A stretch of DNA of 64,000 nt, taken from the NCBI RefSeq assembly GCF_014218295.1, contig NZ_AP023287.1, forward strand, positions 3,472,001 through 3,536,000, given 5' to 3'. Position 1 is the stretch's first letter; each line of letters opens with the position of its first letter. The notes under the pieces are model-generated. The model was not told where the DNA came from. It worked only from the letters and a program-made list of their open reading frames with translations, and did no database searches. Shown piece after piece: positions 58,817 to 64,000 of this stretch. The position numbers and the translations under genes were made by a program. This DNA comes from Mycolicibacterium litorale (lineage in GTDB: Bacteria > Actinomycetota > Actinomycetes > Mycobacteriales > Mycobacteriaceae).

Positions 58817-59816
58817 CCCGTGGACCGTCGTGGCGATCACCGTCGCGCTGATCAGCCTGAGCGCGTTCTTCGTCGCCGTCGAGTTCGCGTTGATCGCCGC
58901 GCGCCGCAGCCGGCTCGAGGATGCGGCCGCCGACAGCGCCGCGGCGCGTGCCGCACTCCGCAGCGCCGGTGAGCTGTCACTGCTGCTGGCCGGGGCCCAG
59001 CTCGGTATCACGGCATGCACGCTGCTGCTCGGCGCGGTCACCAAACCGGCTGTGCACCATGCCATCACGCCGTGGTTGGCCGGCCTGGGGGCACCGTCGT
59101 GGGTGGCCGACGCCGGCGGTTTCGTCCTGGCGCTGGCGATCGTGACGTTCCTGCACCTGGTCATCGGTGAGATGGCGCCGAAATCGTGGGCGATCGCCCA
59201 TCCCGAACGCTCGGCCACGCTGCTGGCCCTGCCGATGCGCGGGTTCATGTTCCTCACCCGCCCGCTGCTGCGTGGCCTCAACCACGCCGCCAACTGGTGT
59301 CTGCGCCGGGTCGGGGTCACGCCGGTCGACGAACTGGCCGATGCGCAGGATCCGGATGCGCTGCGTCAGTTGGTCGAGCACTCGGCGACGGTGGGAACGC
59401 TCGACGAGCGCTACCACGCGAATCTGACCAGCGCGCTGGAGCTGGAGACGCTGACCGTCGGACAGGTCGCCCGCCGCGACGGCGAGTACAGCGACGTGCG
59501 GGCCGAGGCGACGCCGGAGGAGATCCAGCAGACCGCGCACGCGACCGGGCATCTGCGGTTGCTGGTGCGCGACGGCTCGGCCACCGTGGGTGTCGTGCAC
59601 GTTCGCGACAGCCTGGGCGGATCGGGTATCGCGCGCACATTGATGCGGCCGGTGCTGACCCTGCCGGAGAGCACACCGGTGTACGAGGCGCTGCGCACCA
59701 TGCGGGAGACGCGCAGCCACCTGGTCATCGTCGACGGCGCCGCCGGTCGGGGGTTGCTCACCCTGACCGATCTGCTGCACCGGCTGCTGCCCAGCGAGGC
59801 GGCGTCACAGGCCTGA
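58809..59816 (+). CDS. DUF21-CBS membrane protein, copy 2 (Rv1841c-like)
   Basis: 335 residues: DUF21 transmembrane domain (A-I-T-V-A-L-I-S-L-S-A-F-F-V-A-V-E-F-A-L-I-A-A-R-R-S-R-L), then a CBS pair near residues 220-320 (G-S-A-T-V-G-V-V-H-V-R-D; H-L-V-I-V-D). Lacks the C-terminal CorC domain of copy 1. The first bases overlap copy 1, so the two are translated together and probably form a complex. Confidence 0.85.
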   Translation: MSSPWTVVAITVALISLSAFFVAVEFALIAARRSRLEDAAADSAAARAALRSAGELSLLLAGAQLGITACTLLLGAVTKPAVHHAITPWLAGLGAPSWVADAGGFVLALAIVTFLHLVIGEMAPKSWAIAHPERSATLLALPMRGFMFLTRPLLRGLNHAANWCLRRVGVTPVDELADAQDPDALRQLVEHSATVGTLDERYHANLTSALELETLTVGQVARRDGEYSDVRAEATPEEIQQTAHATGHLRLLVRDGSATVGVVHVRDSLGGSGIARTLMRPVLTLPESTPVYEALRTMRETRSHLVIVDGAAGRGLLTLTDLLHRLLPSEAASQA

Positions 59817-59843
59817 CACGGGAGGTCGCCGCCCTCACGCCAC

Positions 59844-60890
59844 TCAGGCGTTGGTCAGCGACTCGTCCTCGTCGGCCTTCGGCAGCGCGGTGCCGCCGGG
59901 AATCTCGGGCACCCGGGTGGCCCGCACGTACACCGTCTCCCCCTCGCGCAGGCCGAGGGCCTCGGCGTCGCCGCGGGTGATCTGCGCGGTGAACGGCGCA
60001 TGCGTCGCGGCGTTGGTGAGCTCCAGGCGTACCTCGAAGCCCAGCACGACCACGCGGTCGATCGTGGCCTTGACGACTCCGGTCGCCTGGACCGACTCGC
60101 TCTCGTAGATCGGCAGCTCGGGATTGCGGCCGACCCGGATGTCGTGCGGCCGCACCAGCGTGCCGTTGAGCGACGACACCGCCCCCAGAAACGACATGAC
60201 GAACGCGTTGGCCGGGGTGTCGTACACCTCGGTCGGTGAGCCCACCTGTTCGATGCGGCCCTTGTTGAGCACGGCGATGCGGTCGGCCACGTCGAGTGCC
60301 TCGGCCTGGTCGTGGGTGACCAGCACGGTGGTGACGTGCACCTCGTCGTGCAGCCGGCGCAGCCATGCCCGCAGGTCTTCGCGCACCTTGGCGTCCAGGG
60401 CGCCGAACGGCTCGTCGAGCAGCAGCACCTGCGGGTCCACCGCCAGCGCGCGGGCCAGCGCCATCCGCTGACGCTGCCCGCCGGAGAGCTGGTTGGGGTA
60501 GCGGTTCTGGAACCCGGCCAGTCCGACCACCTCGAGCAGGTTGTCGACCTTCTCCTTGATCTCCGCCTTCGGCCGTTTGCGGATCTTGAGCCCGAAGGCG
60601 ACGTTGTCGCGCACCGACAGGTGCTTGAACGCCGCGTAGTGCTGGAACACGAAACCGATACCGCGGTGCTGCGGCGGCACGTTCGTGACGTCGCGGCCGT
60701 TGATCGTGATGGTGCCGGTGTCGGGGTGGTCCAGGCCGGCGATCGCCCGCAGCAGGGTCGACTTGCCCGAACCGCTGGGGCCGAGCAGGGCGGTGAGGGA
60801 ACCGGCGGGAACCTCGAAGTCGATGTTGTCCAGCGCGGCGAAGTCGCCGTAGTGCTTGTTGGCGCGGCGCACGATGATCGCGTCTGTCAT
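59844..60890 (-). CDS. cysA: Sulfate/thiosulfate ABC transporter ATP-binding protein
   Basis: 348 residues. Walker [10 protein letters not shown], signature L-S-G-G-Q-R-Q-R, Walker [13 protein letters not shown]-loop V-T-H-D-Q. C-terminal TOBE-like regulatory domain. Drives sulfate import with CysT, CysW and SubI. Last gene of subI-cysT-cysW-cysA, 36 bases after cysW. Confidence 0.96.
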   Translation of the reverse strand: MTDAIIVRRANKHYGDFAALDNIDFEVPAGSLTALLGPSGSGKSTLLRAIAGLDHPDTGTITINGRDVTNVPPQHRGIGFVFQHYAAFKHLSVRDNVAFGLKIRKRPKAEIKEKVDNLLEVVGLAGFQNRYPNQLSGGQRQRMALARALAVDPQVLLLDEPFGALDAKVREDLRAWLRRLHDEVHVTTVLVTHDQAEALDVADRIAVLNKGRIEQVGSPTEVYDTPANAFVMSFLGAVSSLNGTLVRPHDIRVGRNPELPIYESESVQATGVVKATIDRVVVLGFEVRLELTNAATHAPFTAQITRGDAEALGLREGETVYVRATRVPEIPGGTALPKADEDESLTNA

Positions 60891-60926
60891 GTTCGCTTCC
60901 TTGTCGGCCTCGGGGCTGTCCGGGAC

Positions 60927-61739
60927 TCAGTTGTGTTGTCTGGCGCGACGGGCGTCGAGGACCACCTGGAACACCAGGACGATCACCGCGACCCCCATGA
61001 GCAGGGTCGATACGGCGTACGCCCCGTATTCGGCGCCCCGGTTGTAGCGGTCGGACACCAGCAGCGTCAGGGTCTGCGACGTCCCGGGCAGGTTCGACGA
61101 CACCATGATGACCGCGCCGTACTCACCCAGTGTGCGGGCGATCGTCAGCACGACGCCATAGGTCAGACCCCAGCGGATCGACGGCAGCGTGATCCGCCAG
61201 AACGTCTGCCACCACTGCGAGCCCAGTGTCGAGGCGGCTTCCTCCTGGTCGGTGCCGATCTCGTGCAGTACGGGTTCGACCTCGCGGATGACGAACGGCA
61301 CGGTGACGAAGATGCTCGCCAGCACGATGCCGGGCAGGCCGAAGATGATCTTGAAGCCGAGGTCGTTCTCCACGAACCCGAAGACCCCGGCCGAACCCCA
61401 CAGCAGGATCAGCGCGACACCGACGACCACCGGCGACACGGCGAACGGCAGGTCGATGACCGCCTGCAGCGCGCTCTTACCTCGAAACCTGTTGCGGGCC
61501 AGCACAAGCGCGGTGGGCACCCCGAACAACACGTTGAGCGGCACCACGATCGCCACCACCAGCAGCGACAACTGCAGTGCGCTGATCGCGGCCGGGGTGC
61601 CGATGGAGGCGATGAACGCACCCAGGCCGGGCGAGAAGGTCCGCCACAGGATCAGGCCCACCGGGACCACGACCAGTACCAAGATGTAAGCCAGCGCGAC
61701 GAAGCGCAGCGCATAGCGCGTGACGGGCGACAGGATCAT
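60927..61739 (-). CDS. cysW: Sulfate ABC transporter permease CysW
   Basis: 270 residues, about six transmembrane helices. The EAA loop is E-E-A-A-S-T-L-G-S-Q-W-W-Q-T-F-W, followed by L-P-S-I-R-W-G-L. Pairs with CysT to form the channel. ATG 7 bases after the cysT stop. Confidence 0.95.
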   Translation of the reverse strand: MILSPVTRYALRFVALAYILVLVVVPVGLILWRTFSPGLGAFIASIGTPAAISALQLSLLVVAIVVPLNVLFGVPTALVLARNRFRGKSALQAVIDLPFAVSPVVVGVALILLWGSAGVFGFVENDLGFKIIFGLPGIVLASIFVTVPFVIREVEPVLHEIGTDQEEAASTLGSQWWQTFWRITLPSIRWGLTYGVVLTIARTLGEYGAVIMVSSNLPGTSQTLTLLVSDRYNRGAEYGAYAVSTLLMGVAVIVLVFQVVLDARRARQHN

Positions 61740-61746
61740 GGCCGAC

Positions 61747-62592
61747 CTACCCCACCAACTGTTCCCGTTTGGCCGCCCGGGACCCGAGCGCGCGCAGGAT
61801 CAACAACACGACGAACGAGATCAGCAGCAGCACGATGGAGATGGCGGCCGCACCGGTGCGGTCGTCGTTCTCGATCAGCGTGCGGATCCACTGGGAGGAC
61901 ACCTCGGTCTCCCCCGGCACGGCGCCGCCGATCAGGACCACGGAGCCGAACTCGCCGATGGCGCGGGAGAACGCCAGCCCGGCACCCGACAGAAGCGACG
62001 GCAGCAGGGCCGGCAGGATGATCTTGGTCAGGATCGTCCAGTTGTTGGCCCCCAGCGAGGCGGCCGCCTCCTCGACCTCCCGATCCAGTTCCAGCAGCAC
62101 CGGCTGCACCGAACGCACCACGAACGGCAGCGTGACGAACAGCAGCGCGATCCCGACACCCCACTTGGTGTGCTGTAGATGCAGGTCGACCGGGCTCGCG
62201 GGTCCGTAGAGCGCCAGCATGACCAGGCTGGCCACGATCGTCGGCAGCGCGAACGGCAGATCGATGACCGCGTCGACAAGCCGCTTCCCGGGGAAGTCGT
62301 CGCGGGTCAGCACCCAGGCGACCAGCAGCCCGAACACGGCGTTGATCACCGTCACCCCGACCGAGATGGTCAGCGTCACGCGGAACGACTCCAGCGCGGC
62401 GTTGCCGGTGACGGCGCGGTAGAAGGCCTCCCAGCCGCCGCCCACCGACTGCCACAGGATCGCGGCCAGCGGCAGCAGCACGATGACGCTCAGCCAGATG
62501 GTCGCGACCCCGACCCGAAGCGACGCCGTACCGCGGCGCCGGGCGAGACCGCCCGGCGCGCGGCCGGTGTCCGAGTCGACGGCAGTGATCAT
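61747..62592 (-). CDS. cysT: Sulfate ABC transporter permease CysT
   Basis: 281 residues from ATG 62592, which overlaps the subI stop (ATGA). EAA loop E-E-A-A-A-S-L-G-A-N-N-W-T-I-L, then L-P-A-L-L-P-S-L. Basic cytoplasmic N-terminus (R-A-P-G-G-L-A-R-R-R) before the first helix. Confidence 0.95.
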   Translation of the reverse strand: MITAVDSDTGRAPGGLARRRGTASLRVGVATIWLSVIVLLPLAAILWQSVGGGWEAFYRAVTGNAALESFRVTLTISVGVTVINAVFGLLVAWVLTRDDFPGKRLVDAVIDLPFALPTIVASLVMLALYGPASPVDLHLQHTKWGVGIALLFVTLPFVVRSVQPVLLELDREVEEAAASLGANNWTILTKIILPALLPSLLSGAGLAFSRAIGEFGSVVLIGGAVPGETEVSSQWIRTLIENDDRTGAAAISIVLLLISFVVLLILRALGSRAAKREQLVG

Positions 62593-63626
62593 CCAGTGGC
62601 CTGGGTGTAGATCTTGGTGATCGAGCCGGTGTCCTTGTTGAACAGTTCGCTGTCCACCTTCTGCCAGCCGCCGAGGTCGGCGATCGTCCAGAGCTTCTCC
62701 GGCGCCGGGAACTCGTCGGCGAACTCCTCGGCCACCGACGGGTCGACGGGGCGGAATCCGGCTTCGGCCCACAGCTTCTGCGCCTCAGGGGTGTACTGGA
62801 AGTTCACGAACGCCGTCGCCTGCTCGAGATGGCGGCTGGAGTCGACGACCGCGACCGGGTTCTCGATCTTGAAGGTCTGCGCGGGGTTGAAGTAGTCGAA
62901 TTTGTGGCCCAGGCGGCGCGAGTTGATCGCCTCGTTCTCGTAGGCCAGCAGCACGTCGCCGCTGCCCTGCAGGAAGACGTCGGTGGCCTCACGCCCGGAT
63001 CCGGGGCGCAGCTTGATGTGCTCGCTCACCAGCTTGTTGACGAAGTCGAGACCGGCCTGCGGGTTCTTGCCGCCGTCGCTCTTGACCGCGTACGGCGCCA
63101 GCAGGTTCCACTTCGCCGAACCGGAGCTCAGCGGGCTGGGGGTGATGACCTCGACGCCCGGCTTGAGCAGGTCGTCCCAGTCGCGGATGCCCTTGGGATT
63201 GCCCTCGCGGACCATCAGGCTCACCACCGATCCGAACGGAATCCCCTTGGTGGCGTTCTTGTTCCAGTCCTCGCTGACCTTGCCCGACTTCACCAGGCGG
63301 GTGATGTCGGGTTCGACCGAGAAGTTCACCACGTCGGCGGGCTTACCCGAGTCGACCCCACGGGACTGGTCCCCGGAAGCGCCGTAGGACGCGGTCACCC
63401 CGACGCCCTTGCCTTCGGGCGTGGCCGCGAAGGCGGGGATGACCTTCGACCAGCCGGGCTCGGGAACGGCGTAGGCGACCAGCGTCAGCGTCGTCTCCGC
63501 GTCCGAGCCGCCGTCCTCACCCGCGACGTCACTGGCACCGCCGCCGCACGCCGCCAACAGTGACGCGGTGGTGGCGAGCGCCGCGGCGTACCGCCAGCGC
63601 TTGAGCGATGTGAATGAACTGAGCAT
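62589..63626 (-). CDS. subI: Sulfate-binding lipoprotein SubI
   Basis: 345 residues from ATG 63626. Lipobox L-L-A-A-C-G-G-G places the lipidated Cys near residue 27. Family motifs: V-A-Y-A-V-P-E-P-G-W, S-Y-G-A-S-G-D-Q-S-R, S-P-L-S-S-G-S-A-K-W-N and D-V-L-L-A-Y-E-N-E-A. Periplasmic-side receptor of the transporter. First gene of the operon; the cysteine-rich short ORF ends 118 bases before it. Confidence 0.95.
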   Translation of the reverse strand: MLSSFTSLKRWRYAAALATTASLLAACGGGASDVAGEDGGSDAETTLTLVAYAVPEPGWSKVIPAFAATPEGKGVGVTASYGASGDQSRGVDSGKPADVVNFSVEPDITRLVKSGKVSEDWNKNATKGIPFGSVVSLMVREGNPKGIRDWDDLLKPGVEVITPSPLSSGSAKWNLLAPYAVKSDGGKNPQAGLDFVNKLVSEHIKLRPGSGREATDVFLQGSGDVLLAYENEAINSRRLGHKFDYFNPAQTFKIENPVAVVDSSRHLEQATAFVNFQYTPEAQKLWAEAGFRPVDPSVAEEFADEFPAPEKLWTIADLGGWQKVDSELFNKDTGSITKIYTQATG

Positions 63627-63744
63627 CGATGGCCTTTCGGTCGTTTTCCGTGGAGTACAGGACATGTCCCGTCACACGTCGGCGGCAACGAAAAGGCACG
63701 CATGCAGAGCCGTCGCCGAGCCCCCTACCGTGTAACGGAAGGGT

Positions 63745-63837
63745 TCAGCGACAACAGTGAACGTCAGCAACCGCGCAGGGACCCACGGCAATGAGCGCCA
63801 AGATGTGGCACTCGTTGTTGCCGGACGCCGGATGCAT
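63745..63837 (-). CDS. Cysteine-rich leader peptide of subI (candidate attenuator)
   Basis: 30-residue ORF starting ATG (M-H-P-A-S-G-N-N-E-C) and ending V-A-D-V-H-C-C-R, with Cys at 10, 21, 28 and 29; two adjacent TGT codons come just before the stop. No RBS, and a TATTCT -10 lies 7 bases upstream, so it would be leaderless. Same design and nearly the same distance (118 bases) to the first structural gene as the nirA leader. Function inferred by analogy. Confidence 0.7.
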   Translation of the reverse strand: MHPASGNNECHILALIAVGPCAVADVHCCR

Positions 63838-63844
63838 GGCGCGA

Positions 63845-63850
63845 AGAATA
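63845..63850 (-). promoter_or_regulatory. -10 element for the subI leader transcript
   Basis: TATTCT on the minus strand, 7 bases before ATG 63837, matches the TAnnnT -10 used by leaderless mycobacterial transcripts. Confidence 0.6.
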
Positions 63851-63879
63851 ACAGAGCGTCGCCGACGGCTCAGCGCAAG

Positions 63880-63966
63880 TCAGCGAGTCATCAGCCAGGC
63901 GACGATGACCAGCAGCACCAGGGCGACGAGGATCAGGGTCACCCGTGAGCGCGGCATACCGGTCAT
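63880..63966 (-). CDS. Small single-helix membrane protein, 28 aa
   Basis: ATG 63966 with GCAGGAG 6 bases upstream. The product is a basic start (M-T-G-M-P-R-S-R) and one hydrophobic helix (V-T-L-I-L-V-A-L-V-L-L-V-I-V-A-W-L) ending M-T-R. M. tuberculosis has a small membrane protein (Rv2401A) at the same place upstream of subI. Role unknown. Its stop is 30 bases before the -10 of the subI leader. Confidence 0.6.
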   Translation of the reverse strand: MTGMPRSRVTLILVALVLLVIVAWLMTR

Positions 63967-64000
63967 GACAGCTCCTGCCCGTTACCGCGGACGCGCCGCA

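Overview
The window is from a high-GC actinobacterium and reads as a Mycolicibacterium (rapid-growing Mycobacterium) chromosome. Gene order follows the M. tuberculosis Rv2341-Rv2401 region closely (asnT, dnaG, dgt, glyS, smtB-zur, uppS, recO, amiA2, era, ybeY, phoH, rsmE, dnaJ2, hrcA, the mbt cluster, hemW, nirA, cysH, cysA-W-T-subI), with several replacements. I saw no insertion sequences, prophage or CRISPR. Species cannot be fixed from the sequence alone.

Layout. 1-2.9 kb: the 3' end of an acyl-CoA oxidase, a lipoprotein, small proteins, tRNA-Asn and a 25-bp perfect hairpin. 2.9-22.5 kb: conserved housekeeping genes for replication priming, dNTP hydrolysis, glycyl-tRNA synthesis, zinc sensing (smtB-zur behind an inverted-repeat operator), decaprenyl-PP synthesis, DNA repair, ribosome maturation and the DnaJ2/HrcA chaperone pair. 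22.5-25.9 kb: two paralogous GjpA-type outer-membrane porin-like genes, each with an IdeR-type iron box upstream and a near-identical terminator downstream. 26-47.4 kb: the mycobactin core, one translationally coupled operon mbtB-T-C-D-E-F-G-H running leftward, and mbtA running rightward, from a shared 100-bp promoter with overlapping iron boxes. 47.5-52.6 kb: a single-module iterative polyketide synthase with the KS-AT-DH-KR-ACP layout and signatures of 6-methylsalicylate synthase, with an iron box at its 5' end. 52.6-64 kb: hemW, then assimilatory sulfate reduction genes (nirA, cysH, a CbiX-like chelatase), a pair of DUF21/CBS membrane proteins, the sulfate ABC transporter operon subI-cysT-cysW-cysA, and a small membrane protein.

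How it works together. In M. tuberculosis the mycobactin aryl cap is salicylate made by MbtI, encoded next to mbtA. No mbtI is seen here; a 6-methylsalicylate synthase-like PKS sits in its place, carries an iron box, and MbtA has Gly where salicylate- and DHB-activating homologues carry Ala in the aryl pocket. The simplest reading is a mycobactin capped with 6-methylsalicylate. The iron-boxed porin-like pair next to the operon suggests an envelope component of the same iron response.

The sulfur genes carry a second regulatory theme. Two leaderless short ORFs rich in Cys codons near their 3' ends lie about 120 nt upstream of nirA and of subI. The first resembles known mycobacterial cysteine attenuators; the second, ahead of the sulfate transporter, was found here by reading the leader. 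Together they would tie sulfate uptake and reduction to Cys-tRNA supply.
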